DNA of 64,000 nucleotides from the NCBI RefSeq assembly GCF_016127315.1, contig NZ_CP065997.1:3844001-3908000 (forward strand), written 5' to 3'. Numbering within the stretch: position 1 is the first letter of the stretch; each line of letters begins with the position of its first letter. The notes beneath the pieces were generated by a model that saw only the letters and a program-made list of their open reading frames with translations, made no database searches and was not told the DNA's origin. The stretch comes from Achromobacter deleyi (lineage in GTDB: Bacteria; Pseudomonadota; Gammaproteobacteria; Burkholderiales; Burkholderiaceae_B). The position numbers were made by a program, and so were the translations under genes. Positions 19,310 to 27,326 of the stretch are shown piece by piece.

Positions 19310-21028
19310 TCAGCGCGTCAGTCCGGACAAGGGGATGTCGAAATCGAACGGCAGCCGTTCCGTCTTGCCGGGAACCAGGGCGTCGAGTCGCGCGATCCTG
19401 CCTTGAAAATAATACGCCACCTGCGCGCCGCCGTCGGCCCCGGTCAGGCCGATGCGGCCGACTTCGCGCAGCGTGCCGCCGCTGGCGTCCGTGGCGTTCA
19501 GGACAAGACCCTGGCCCGCCTCGGGCAGGCGCGCGGGGTCGAGCAGCACCAGGTTGTCGTTGACCGCGGCGCCCGGCGGGAGTGCGTCCAGCGGCAGCGG
19601 CTTGCGCTCGATCGTGGCCATGTTCAGCACCGACAGCCGGCCTTTCGCGCGCACGGGCGCCACCGGAAAACGACTCGGGTCGAGGGCAAAGCCGTCCTGC
19701 ACGCGTTCATAGGCCTCGCCTTCGCGCACGTCGATCGGCCGGCCGCGGGCGTCCAGGAAGGTGATGGTGGCGGCGTCCGCCAGGCCGAAGCGCGTGGCGT
19801 TGGAGATGAAGCGGTCACTCAGCACGTCGGGATAGCCGAAGCGGATAACCGGCTTGTCTTCGCGCCGCACCAGGGCGACCGACACGCTGGCGGCCACGGC
19901 CCGCGGCTCGATGTCGGGCCGCAGCCTGGGCGTGTCGTGGTCGTAGACCGAGCCGGCCAGCGTGAGCGGCGTCAGGCCGACGCCTTCCAGGGTCTGTCCG
20001 AGCGGCAGCACCGAGGCCGACAGGCGCCGCGTCAGCGTGGGGCCGCCGGGCACCAGCAGCGTGACGCGCACGCTGGCGACCTTGCCCTTGAAGCCGAAGC
20101 GGGCCACCAGCTGGCCGTTGGCGTCCTTGAAGCCGGCCTTGGCCAGCAGGGTGGCGGTGTCGGGCACGGTGAGCTGGCCCGCGGCCGCCTGCGCGCTCAA
20201 CTGGTCGAACTGGCTCAGCCCGCGCGCGAGCTGGTCGCGCGTGTCCCACAGGCGCAGGTGGTTCAAGAGCACCTGGCCGGCGGCATCGCGCGCCTCGATG
20301 ATGACGGCGTCGCTACTGAAGCCGCGCGGCGCGCCGCCGCCGCTCTGGGTGACGCCGACCGTCACGCTGTGATCGTCCATCGCCTGCAGCGTGAAGGCGT
20401 AGTCGCCCAGCCGGCGCGGCTTGCCCAGCGCGGCGAGGGTGAAGTCGGCGTGCGGGGTGGACTTGGGCAGCGCGATGCTCAACTCGCCGTCGAGCGATTC
20501 CGGCAGGCCATGCTGGCCGTCGGGTTGCGAGATCGTCAGCAGCTGCCCCTGCTTCTGCACCGAGATGGCGACGCCGGCGCCGGCGGGCTGGGCGGTTGGT
20601 ACCACGCCGCCGTCCAGGAAGCGGATCGCCGACCAGCGCAAGGTGTGCGGGTAGGGCAGCGCGAACGGCGCCTCCACGCCGATGTCGCCGCGCGCGTTCA
20701 ATACGCCGATCACGCCCGCGGCGTAGACGTCGGCCAGCTGGTCGGCGTCGGCGTAGTCGCCGATGACCGCCAGGCGCGAGGTGGCGCGCACCGTCTGCGC
20801 CGGAGGTTCGCGCAGCATGTCTTCGCTGCGGCGCTGCTGGTGCAGGATGAACAGCATCTCGCTCAGCGCCCGGCGGGTGGGGGCGTCGGCGACTGCGGCG
20901 ATACGGGCCATGCGCGCGTCGTCGACGACGACGGGGGCGGCGGGCGTGCCGTGGGCGGCAGGGGCCAGGCACAGGCTTGCTCCAAGGCAGAAGCCGGCCA
21001 CGATGGCGGACAGGCGCGTGGCGCTCAT
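19310..21028 (-). CDS. Large exported protein of unknown function
   Basis: 572 residues. The start MSATRLSAIVAGFCLGASLC begins a signal peptide that ends near AHGTPA. The mature protein is rich in beta-strand-like segments (ISVQKQGQLLTISQPDG, FGFKGKVASVRVTLLVPGG) with a helical stretch near the N-terminus (ARMARIAAVADAPTRRALSEM). No catalytic motif or transmembrane segment is obvious after the signal. The ATG at 21028 overlaps the stop of the upstream DKNYY-like gene (ATGA), so the two are translationally coupled and may form one functional unit in the envelope. The family is not recognised. Confidence 0.75.
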   Translation of the reverse strand: MSATRLSAIVAGFCLGASLCLAPAAHGTPAAPVVVDDARMARIAAVADAPTRRALSEMLFILHQQRRSEDMLREPPAQTVRATSRLAVIGDYADADQLADVYAAGVIGVLNARGDIGVEAPFALPYPHTLRWSAIRFLDGGVVPTAQPAGAGVAISVQKQGQLLTISQPDGQHGLPESLDGELSIALPKSTPHADFTLAALGKPRRLGDYAFTLQAMDDHSVTVGVTQSGGGAPRGFSSDAVIIEARDAAGQVLLNHLRLWDTRDQLARGLSQFDQLSAQAAAGQLTVPDTATLLAKAGFKDANGQLVARFGFKGKVASVRVTLLVPGGPTLTRRLSASVLPLGQTLEGVGLTPLTLAGSVYDHDTPRLRPDIEPRAVAASVSVALVRREDKPVIRFGYPDVLSDRFISNATRFGLADAATITFLDARGRPIDVREGEAYERVQDGFALDPSRFPVAPVRAKGRLSVLNMATIERKPLPLDALPPGAAVNDNLVLLDPARLPEAGQGLVLNATDASGGTLREVGRIGLTGADGGAQVAYYFQGRIARLDALVPGKTERLPFDFDIPLSGLTR

Positions 21029-22197
21029 GGGCGGGGCGTCTCCCGGGTCAGCCGGTGCCACCACCAGTCGTCGAGCTCGGGACGCGATTCGAAGAACGGC
21101 CGCCAGTCCTCGACGCTCGCTGCCGGGTCACAGGGCGCGGCGCGCAGATAGGGGCGGTGGCGGTCGGTGGCGCAGGGGCCGTTGCCGCGCAGGCGCAGCG
21201 GCGGATCGCCGGGGCCGTGCACCGTGAACGTGGCCGCGTCGGCGCCGTCGATGATCTTCTTCTCGTCCAGGTACCAGACGTTGGTGTCGTCGGTGGCGTA
21301 GTCGTGGCCCAGTTCGCGGAAGGTCGCGGGGCGGGCGCCTTTGAGGCGGGCGCCGTAGAAATAGACGGATTCGCGGTCGCGCGCGAGGATGCTGCCGTCG
21401 CGCCGGAAGTCGCAGGAATGGTCGCGGTAGTTGAGGCTGACCTGCGGCACGATCTCGAAGGCCGCGGGGCTTTTCGTGCGGATCGTCTTGCCGGTGATGT
21501 AGTAGGCCCGTTCGCGGTCGCGCGCATAGCGCAGGTTGAGCGCCTCGAAGGTGGCGATATCGGCGCCCTCGACCTCGTACCAATACGTCTTGCGTTGCGC
21601 GCCGTATTCGCCCTCGCCGTAGACGCGATGCCGGTCGTGCAGCCAGCGGCCGCCGAAGGCCTTGAAGCTGCCGGCATCGACATCCAGCAGGTTGCCCTGC
21701 TTGTCCGCCAGCGGCTCGCCATTGAAATAGACATGCGCGCCGTCGTGGGTATAGCAACACAGCGTGGCCTCGGGATGCGCGGCGACGCAGGTCAGTGGCC
21801 AGCCGCAGTCGGCGAAAGGCCCGATGTGGGGCTTGCGCCGCACGGCTTCGCGTATGTGCCAGGTGGTGCGCAGGTCGGGGGGCGCGCCGTCGGGCGCCGC
21901 GCCGTCGGGCGCCGCGCCGTCGGGCAGGCGCCAGCGGGGCGGCAGCACCAGACGGCAGATGGCGGCGTCGTCCAGCCCGTCGAAATAGGCGCGCCGGGCG
22001 CGGTCATCGTAGGAATACGGAAACCATCGGTAGGCTTCGCGCAGGGGCGCCCACTCTGGTTCGGTCAGGCCGATGCGCGGCAGCACTTCCCGGAGGGTGC
22101 GGCCGGTGGCCAGGAACAGGTTGGCGGCCTCGAAGGTGTCGTAGGGGATGACCGGTACCGACCGGGTGCCTGTCTGGTAGTCGGATCGTTCAGCCAA
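21025..22197 (-). CDS. DKNYY-like repeat protein
   Basis: 390 residues, no signal peptide. It contains several copies of a motif in which an aromatic strand (AYYITGKTI, VYFYGARLKG, VWYLDEKKI, TYWYEVEGA) is followed by a short loop with AxF or ATF (SPAAFEIV, RPATFREL, DAATFTV). This is the pattern of DKNYY-family repeats. A 15-bp tandem repeat encodes DGAAPDGAAPDGAPPD in a linker around residues 92-107. The stop overlaps the ATG of the downstream exported protein. The role is unknown; many DKNYY proteins are encoded near immunity or envelope genes. Confidence 0.7.
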   Translation of the reverse strand: MAERSDYQTGTRSVPVIPYDTFEAANLFLATGRTLREVLPRIGLTEPEWAPLREAYRWFPYSYDDRARRAYFDGLDDAAICRLVLPPRWRLPDGAAPDGAAPDGAPPDLRTTWHIREAVRRKPHIGPFADCGWPLTCVAAHPEATLCCYTHDGAHVYFNGEPLADKQGNLLDVDAGSFKAFGGRWLHDRHRVYGEGEYGAQRKTYWYEVEGADIATFEALNLRYARDRERAYYITGKTIRTKSPAAFEIVPQVSLNYRDHSCDFRRDGSILARDRESVYFYGARLKGARPATFRELGHDYATDDTNVWYLDEKKIIDGADAATFTVHGPGDPPLRLRGNGPCATDRHRPYLRAAPCDPAASVEDWRPFFESRPELDDWWWHRLTRETPRP

Positions 22198-22505
22198 CGG
22201 TCAAGCTCCTGAGGGGAACGGCATCGAGACCGCCGCGGCCAGGAGGTCCGGCGCGGCGCGGGGGGCGCGAGCGGCAGTCAGGATAGCAAAGGACGGGCGA
22301 GGCTTCGCATCACGATTTACAACAAATGTTTCGATATGGATCGAATGGTGCACCACGTTCCGGCGTGCGTTATCGTGGGCGGCGCGTCCCGGCGGAGCCG
22401 CGCTGGCGTCGCAGGATTGGGCAGGAATCTCGGCGGATTGCACTACCGGCGCCGGAAGCGATTCCGGAGAATGTCCCTTTTTGGACAAGCACCAGGGAGT
22501 CTTCC
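22198..22505. other. 308-bp divergent intergenic region
   Basis: Separates the DKNYY-like gene (minus) from the alcohol dehydrogenase (plus). It holds an open frame from 22326 in phase with the dehydrogenase, but its codons are Arg/Pro-rich and the real ribosome site is at 22506. An AT-richer stretch around 22311-22350 contains a perfect inverted repeat (22330-22345) and is the best candidate for promoter and operator. Confidence 0.5.
22330..22345. promoter_or_regulatory. Inverted repeat upstream of alcohol dehydrogenase
   Basis: TTCGAT-ATGG-ATCGAA, a perfect 6-bp inverted repeat with 4-nt spacer in the AT-richest part of the divergent region. It looks like a small dimeric repressor site. 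The spacing to a promoter is not clear because no convincing sigma-70 hexamers were found. Confidence 0.35.
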
Positions 22506-23555
22506 ATGCTTGTGAAAGCCTATGGCGCCTACGCCGCCGACAAACCGCTCGAATCGCTCGAGATCACTCGCCGCGCCACCGGCGCCCATGACGTCCAGAT
22601 CGACATCGCCTACTGTGGCATCTGCCACTCCGACCTGCACCAGGTGCGGGCCGAATGGGAAGGCACCCAGTATCCCTGTGTGCCGGGCCACGAGATCGTC
22701 GGGCGGGTGGCCGCCGTCGGCGCGCACGTCCAGGGCTTCAAGCCGGGCGACCTGGTCGGCGTGGGCTGCATCGTCGACAGCTGCAAGCACTGCGCCGAGT
22801 GCGCGGACGGCTTCGAGAACTACTGCGATGGCATGGTCGGCACCTACAACGCGCCGACCGCGGACGAGCCGGGCTGGACGCTGGGCGGCTACACCCAGAA
22901 GATTGTGGTGCACGAGCGTTACGTGCTGCGCGTCAGCCATCCCGCCGAGCAGCTGGCCGCGGTGGCGCCGCTGCTGTGCGCCGGCATCACCACCTATTCG
23001 CCGCTGCGCCACTGGAACGCCGGGCCGGGCAAGAAGGTGGGCGTGGTGGGCATCGGCGGGCTCGGCCACATGGGCATCAAGCTGGCGCATGCGATGGGCG
23101 CGCACGTGGTGGCCTTCACCACCTCGGAGTCCAAGCGCGCGGCGGCGCGCGAGCTGGGCGCCGACGACGTGGTGGTGTCGCGCAATCCGGACGAGATGGC
23201 CGCGCACCTGCAGAGCTTCGACTTCATTCTCGACACCGTGGCGGCGCCGCATGACCTGGACGCCTTCCTGGTGCTGCTCAAGCGCGATGGCGCCATGACC
23301 CTGGTGGGCGCGCCGGCCACGCCGCATCCCTCGCCGAACGTGTTCAACTTCATCATGAAGCGCCGCTCGCTGGCCGGGTCGATGATCGGCGGCATCCCCG
23401 AGACGCAGGAGATGCTGGACTTCTGCGCACAGCACGGCATCGTCGCCGACATCGAGATGGTGCGCGCCGACGGGATCAACGCCGCCTACGAGCGCATGCT
23501 CAAGGGCGACGTCAAGTATCGCTTCGTGATCGACAACGCCACGCTGGCGGACTGA
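22506..23555 (+). CDS. Zinc-dependent alcohol dehydrogenase, YahK/cinnamyl-alcohol type
   Basis: Medium-chain NAD(P)-dependent reductase/dehydrogenase for aldehydes and primary alcohols; cytoplasmic. In 349 residues, CGICHSDLHQ gives the catalytic zinc Cys-His, VPGHEIVGRV the second zinc ligands, and the structural zinc loop is CIVDSCKHCAECADGFENYC. The Rossmann motif is VGVVGIGGLGHMGIKLA. These match the YahK/AdhA branch, which usually prefers NADPH. The ATG at 22506 has AGGGAG upstream. It is followed 34 bp later by a small exported protein gene. Confidence 0.93.
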   Translation: MLVKAYGAYAADKPLESLEITRRATGAHDVQIDIAYCGICHSDLHQVRAEWEGTQYPCVPGHEIVGRVAAVGAHVQGFKPGDLVGVGCIVDSCKHCAECADGFENYCDGMVGTYNAPTADEPGWTLGGYTQKIVVHERYVLRVSHPAEQLAAVAPLLCAGITTYSPLRHWNAGPGKKVGVVGIGGLGHMGIKLAHAMGAHVVAFTTSESKRAAARELGADDVVVSRNPDEMAAHLQSFDFILDTVAAPHDLDAFLVLLKRDGAMTLVGAPATPHPSPNVFNFIMKRRSLAGSMIGGIPETQEMLDFCAQHGIVADIEMVRADGINAAYERMLKGDVKYRFVIDNATLAD

Positions 23556-23589
23556 TGCGGATACCGGCGCCGGGCAGGAGGATGACGAC

Positions 23590-24069
23590 ATGATCCACGG
23601 ACGTTGCCGGGCATGGCTGCAATGGCTGGCCGGCACGGTCGCCGTCATCGGGCTGTCCGGCGCCGCGCAGGCGGCGCCCGGCGACAACCGCGACCTGATG
23701 GAAGCGATCGCGCGCGAGATCGTCGCGTGCGGCGAACTCGACGGCATCGCGTGGCAGGAGGTCTCGGCGGTGTTCGCCGTGGACGAGGACGGCGACGTCA
23801 ACCAGAGCTACGGCTATGCCTATGCCGCCGACGGCACGCCGCACGCGGTCGCCTTTCTCTACGACCCGGTCGAACAGGCGGTCAGGCGCTACCGCGAATG
23901 GCTGCGCCCGCGGCACGACAAGGGCTTCATCAAGATGCTGTTCCAGTTCAACCGGGTCACGCGCAAGGTCAACGCCGAATTCGAGTACGACGACGCGGCG
24001 CGCTGGCAGGTGACGCCGGCGAACGTCGATCGCGTAACGGCGGCGTTGCGGCCGAAGCTGGGCGACTGA
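23590..24069 (+). CDS. Small exported protein, weakly YezG-like
   Basis: 159 residues with a signal peptide (AWLQWLAGTVAVIGLSGAAQAA). The mature part contains AVFAVDEDGDVNQSYGYAY, FNRVTRKVNAEFEYDDAARW and a C-terminal VTPANVDRVTAAL, a pattern reminiscent of the YezG/DUF600 immunity fold. Those proteins are normally cytoplasmic, so the resemblance is tentative. The gene follows the alcohol dehydrogenase at 34 bp with GGAGGATGACGAC before the ATG. The stop is only 5 bp from the stop of the convergent DUF1537 kinase gene. Confidence 0.6.
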   Translation: MIHGRCRAWLQWLAGTVAVIGLSGAAQAAPGDNRDLMEAIAREIVACGELDGIAWQEVSAVFAVDEDGDVNQSYGYAYAADGTPHAVAFLYDPVEQAVRRYREWLRPRHDKGFIKMLFQFNRVTRKVNAEFEYDDAARWQVTPANVDRVTAALRPKLGD

Positions 24070-24074
24070 TCGCT

Positions 24075-25427
24075 TCAGGCCCGCCCGGCGCCAAGCACCA
24101 GGTCATCGAACAGCGTCGTCCCGCCCATCTGGCCGCCCTTGAGCATCAGTTCAAGTCCATCGGTCAGCGGATCGTCGCTGCGCGCGATGCTGACGGTGAC
24201 GCCGGGCGCGAGCGTGCAGTGAAATCCCAGGCCCCATAGCCCCAGCGCCAACGCGGCGTGGCTGGACGTGTCGCCGCCGGCGATGCCCAGGCGCGTGAGC
24301 CGGCGGCCGGCGGCCGCGCTGGCGCGCACGATGCCGGCCGCCAGCTGGCCGGTGGCGCGGGCGGTGGCGGCAGTGCGGTCCGGCGACAGGGCCTGGTCGG
24401 GCGCATCGGTATGCAGCAGCACATTGCGTCCCTGGGCCAGCGCGCCGGCCGCCTCCTCGATGCGCGCCCCGGCATAGGCCGGGTCGTCCAGCAGGCGTTC
24501 AACCTGCAGGGGCTGCCGCGCATAGCGCTGGCAGGCGGCGATCTGACGGGCCGTGACCGGCGACAGGCTGCCGGCCACCACCAGCACCGGCCCTTCGGCG
24601 GGCGCCAGCGTGGGCGGGGCGGACGCGGGGGCGAGCCCGGCGGCGCGCGTCAGCGCCTGCTGCACGCTACTGGGACCCACCGCCAGCAGCGGCAGCGCCG
24701 CGGCCGCGCGCCACAGCAGCCGGCCGATCAGCGGCAGTTGTTCGTCGTCCACCAGGTCCAGCAGCAGCGGGCCGTCGACCGTGTTCACGATGTCGTCGAT
24801 CCAGCCGTCGGCCGCGCGCAGGTCGGCGGGGCCGCGCAGCGGCGGGTAGGCGGTGTGGGGCAGGGACTCGATGCCGTCCAGCCCTTGCAGCGCCAGATGG
24901 CGGCGCAGGTCGGCCTCGTGCATGGGCGTGACGGGGTGCGCGCGCATCACCGGGTGCCGGTCGATGCGGTGCGCCTCGGGGTCGGCGCCGGCGCGCGCGA
25001 ACAGGTTGGCGAAGCTGCAGTAGCGCCCGATGCCGGGCTGGCCGCCGACGATGGGCACGAGCGGATTGAGCATGTGGCGCCGCAGCTCGGCCACGGCCGC
25101 GCCGATGCTGCCCACGTGCGGGGCGCTGTCGAAGGTGGAGCAGCACTTGTAGTGCAGGATGCGCGTGCCGGTGGCGGCCAGGAAGCGGCCGGCGGCGCGC
25201 AGCTCGGCCGTCATCTCATCGGGCGCCATGCCGCGCGCCGCGCCGGCGATGCCCAGGGCGTCCAGCGGACCGGCGCGTTCGAGCTGCCGCGGCGTCGGCA
25301 CGCCCAGGAACAGCAGGCTGCGCCAGCCGGCCAGCGCCACGTGCGCCAGCGTGTCGGTGGCGCCGGTGAAGTCGTCGCCGTACCAAGTGACGCGCGGCGC
25401 GGCGGCGCGGGCGGAGCCGTCCGTCAT
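24075..25427 (-). CDS. Four-carbon acid sugar kinase family protein (DUF1537)
   Basis: ATP-dependent kinase of the SbnF/DUF1537 fold, 450 residues. The N-terminal substrate domain starts TWYGDDFTGATDTLAHVA (the DDFTGA motif) and contains HYKCCSTFDSAPHVGSIG. The C-terminal nucleotide domain has VVAGSLSPVTARQI, LGIAGGDTSSHAAL and a terminal KGGQMGGTTLFDDLV, all standard for the family. The ATG at 25427 overlaps the stop of the RuBisCO-like gene (ATGA). In D-apiose/isoapionate pathways a DUF1537 kinase (OiaK) phosphorylates 3-oxo-isoapionate for RuBisCO-like enzymes; an analogous substrate is likely here but not shown. Confidence 0.88.
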   Translation of the reverse strand: MTDGSARAAAPRVTWYGDDFTGATDTLAHVALAGWRSLLFLGVPTPRQLERAGPLDALGIAGAARGMAPDEMTAELRAAGRFLAATGTRILHYKCCSTFDSAPHVGSIGAAVAELRRHMLNPLVPIVGGQPGIGRYCSFANLFARAGADPEAHRIDRHPVMRAHPVTPMHEADLRRHLALQGLDGIESLPHTAYPPLRGPADLRAADGWIDDIVNTVDGPLLLDLVDDEQLPLIGRLLWRAAAALPLLAVGPSSVQQALTRAAGLAPASAPPTLAPAEGPVLVVAGSLSPVTARQIAACQRYARQPLQVERLLDDPAYAGARIEEAAGALAQGRNVLLHTDAPDQALSPDRTAATARATGQLAAGIVRASAAAGRRLTRLGIAGGDTSSHAALALGLWGLGFHCTLAPGVTVSIARSDDPLTDGLELMLKGGQMGGTTLFDDLVLGAGRA

Positions 25428-26701
25428 GCGCGCGACCCGAAATGTTCCAGCGCGCGCCGCAGCTCGGGCGCCTCGGCGGCGAAGGCGGCCAGGTCCTGGC
25501 CGGCGCGCACCGCCTGCCAGGCCTGGCGGATGCTCTGCACGCCGGCCGCCGGGCCGTCCGGATGCGCCAGGATGCCGCCGCCGGACATGAACAACAGGTC
25601 GTCGGTGCGCACCGCGGCCCAGGTGGCGGGCACCGTGCCGGCCCACTGGCCGGACGAGAACGCCGGCATCACCGCGTCGTCGATGCCCGGCGTGAGCGAG
25701 GCCAGGCAGTCGCGCGCGCTCTCGACCACTTCCGCGTCCGGCTGCGAGAATTTGCCCTGCAGGCCATGCACGTGCATGTGGTCGACGCCGGCCAGGCGCC
25801 ACAGCGTCTGGTAGGCCTGGAAGCCGATGCCCAGCAAGGGGTGGCGCGACAGCGCGCCGTAGCCGTTGCGATGGCCGTGCAGCGCCAGCGGCGTGTGGCG
25901 CCGCAGGGTCTGGATGGCGGAATAGCCGCACCAGTTCAGGCTGGCCATCACGCAACTGCCTTGCTCGCGCTCGATCAGGTCGGCGTGGCGCCGCATGGCG
26001 TCGGTTTCGTCGGTGATGTTGAAGGCCACCATCACCTGGCGGCCGGTGCGCTCGCGGTGCGCCCGCACCACCGCCATCACGGCGGCCACGCGCTGCGCCA
26101 GCGGCGCATGGGCGGGGTTGGCGCAGACTTCATCGTCCTTGATGAAATCCACGCCCGCCGCGCACAGCCGCGCCACCAGGTGGGCGGTCTGCTCGGGCGA
26201 CAGCCCGACGTTGGGCTTGATGATGGTGCCCACCAGCGCGCCATGGGCCACGCCGGTCAGCGCGCGCGTGCCGGCCACGCCGACGCGCGGCATGTCGAAC
26301 TGGGCGCGGTAGTCGGACGGCAGTTCCAGTTGTTCCAGCCGCAGGCCGGTCACTTCGCCCAGGTCGTACAGGTTGCCGCCGACCGTGGCGGCCAGGGTCG
26401 GCAGGTTGGGGCCGATGTTGGCGACGGGAAAGGCGATGCGCACGCGGGCGCGGCGCAGCACGGTGGGCATGCCGCCCGGCTGGCGCGCGAGCCAGGCGTT
26501 GGGCAGGCTGGCGTGGCCGGTGGCGTCGAGTTCCCGCACCGATTCGACCTGGGCGCGGGCGCGCGCCCGCAGCTCGTCGGTCTCGCCCTCGACGCGGGTG
26601 AAGGTGCCGCAGGACTGCTCGCCCGCCATCACCTCGGCGACGCGCGCGGGGTCCAGCGGGGTTTCGATCAGGTAGGTGGCGCGGATGACTTGGGTGTTCA
26701 T
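25424..26701 (-). CDS. RuBisCO-like protein
   Basis: Member of the RuBisCO large-subunit superfamily, 425 residues. It carries GTIIKPNVGLSPEQTA (the KPxxGL loop) and DFIKDDEVCANP, where K188, D190 and E191 correspond to the carbamylated Lys and metal-binding Asp/Glu of RuBisCO. The C-terminal MSGGGILAHPDG resembles the phosphate-binding GGG loop. The linked DUF1537 kinase and TRAP transporter argue for a catabolic RLP such as the decarboxylase OiaX or transcarboxylase/hydrolase OiaT, not a CO2-fixing enzyme. The ATG at 26701 is chosen over an in-frame start at 26731 because the protein then begins at MNTQVIRATYLIET. The exact reaction is unknown. Confidence 0.9.
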   Translation of the reverse strand: MNTQVIRATYLIETPLDPARVAEVMAGEQSCGTFTRVEGETDELRARARAQVESVRELDATGHASLPNAWLARQPGGMPTVLRRARVRIAFPVANIGPNLPTLAATVGGNLYDLGEVTGLRLEQLELPSDYRAQFDMPRVGVAGTRALTGVAHGALVGTIIKPNVGLSPEQTAHLVARLCAAGVDFIKDDEVCANPAHAPLAQRVAAVMAVVRAHRERTGRQVMVAFNITDETDAMRRHADLIEREQGSCVMASLNWCGYSAIQTLRRHTPLALHGHRNGYGALSRHPLLGIGFQAYQTLWRLAGVDHMHVHGLQGKFSQPDAEVVESARDCLASLTPGIDDAVMPAFSSGQWAGTVPATWAAVRTDDLLFMSGGGILAHPDGPAAGVQSIRQAWQAVRAGQDLAAFAAEAPELRRALEHFGSRA

Positions 26702-26727
26702 GGGTACGGCCGGGTCCGTAGGGGGTC

Positions 26728-27267
26728 TCAAAGCTGCTTCAGGTCGGGGAAGGGGCGGACCGGATCGCGGCCGTCCCAGTCGCGCGCGCTGTCGCGGATC
26801 AGGTCGAACAGGCGGCCCTTGGGACCGGCCACCTCGGACAGCTCGATGACGGTGCCCGGGTGGTACTCGGTGTCGAAGTAGATGAAGCGGCCTTTCTCGC
26901 CGACCTCGCCCTGCATCTTCGGCACGAAGCCCTGCGTCAGCAGGCGCGCCAGGTCGGCGTCGTAGTCCTGGGTCCAGTACGCCACGTGCTGCAGCCCGGT
27001 GCGGCCGGCCTGCAGGAAGTCGCGGTACATCGACGGCACGTCGTTGCGGGTCTGGATCAGCTCGACCTGCACGAAGCCCGAATTGGCCAGCGCCACCGAG
27101 TTGTGCGGCTCGTAGGGCGCGCCGTCGTAGCGGTAGTTCACGATCGGCACCTTGGGGTTGTAGAACCAGGGGCCCACGCCCAGGGTGCGGCTCCAGTAGT
27201 CCATGGCGGCCTCGATGTCGGGCACCACATAACCGAGTTGGCGGATTTCGCCCAGGAAACGACTCAT
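26728..27267 (-). CDS. VOC-family (glyoxalase/dioxygenase fold) protein
   Basis: 179 residues. The N-terminal repeat begins IRQLGYVVPDIEAAMDYWSR, and the second repeat has GLQHVAYWTQDYDADLARL and FIYFDTEYHPGTVIELSEV, with the His and Glu positions of metal-binding VOC proteins. It could be an isomerase, epimerase, lyase or dioxygenase acting on the substrate of the neighbouring RuBisCO-like protein and kinase. The gene is 59 bp after the TRAP permease and 26 bp before the RuBisCO-like gene on the same strand, so it is part of the operon. The ATG at 27267 opens the classic VOC N-terminus. Confidence 0.85.
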   Translation of the reverse strand: MSRFLGEIRQLGYVVPDIEAAMDYWSRTLGVGPWFYNPKVPIVNYRYDGAPYEPHNSVALANSGFVQVELIQTRNDVPSMYRDFLQAGRTGLQHVAYWTQDYDADLARLLTQGFVPKMQGEVGEKGRFIYFDTEYHPGTVIELSEVAGPKGRLFDLIRDSARDWDGRDPVRPFPDLKQL

Positions 27268-27326
27268 GATGGATTCTTGTGTAGGAAGTGGCGGGAGTGC
27301 GCGGCCCGGGGCGGGCCGCGCGGCGT

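Noticed and set aside
22326..22505. N-terminal extension of the alcohol dehydrogenase
   Set aside because: Arg/Pro-rich, covers the AT-rich control region and lacks a ribosome site; 22506 has AGGGAG and the normal N-terminus.
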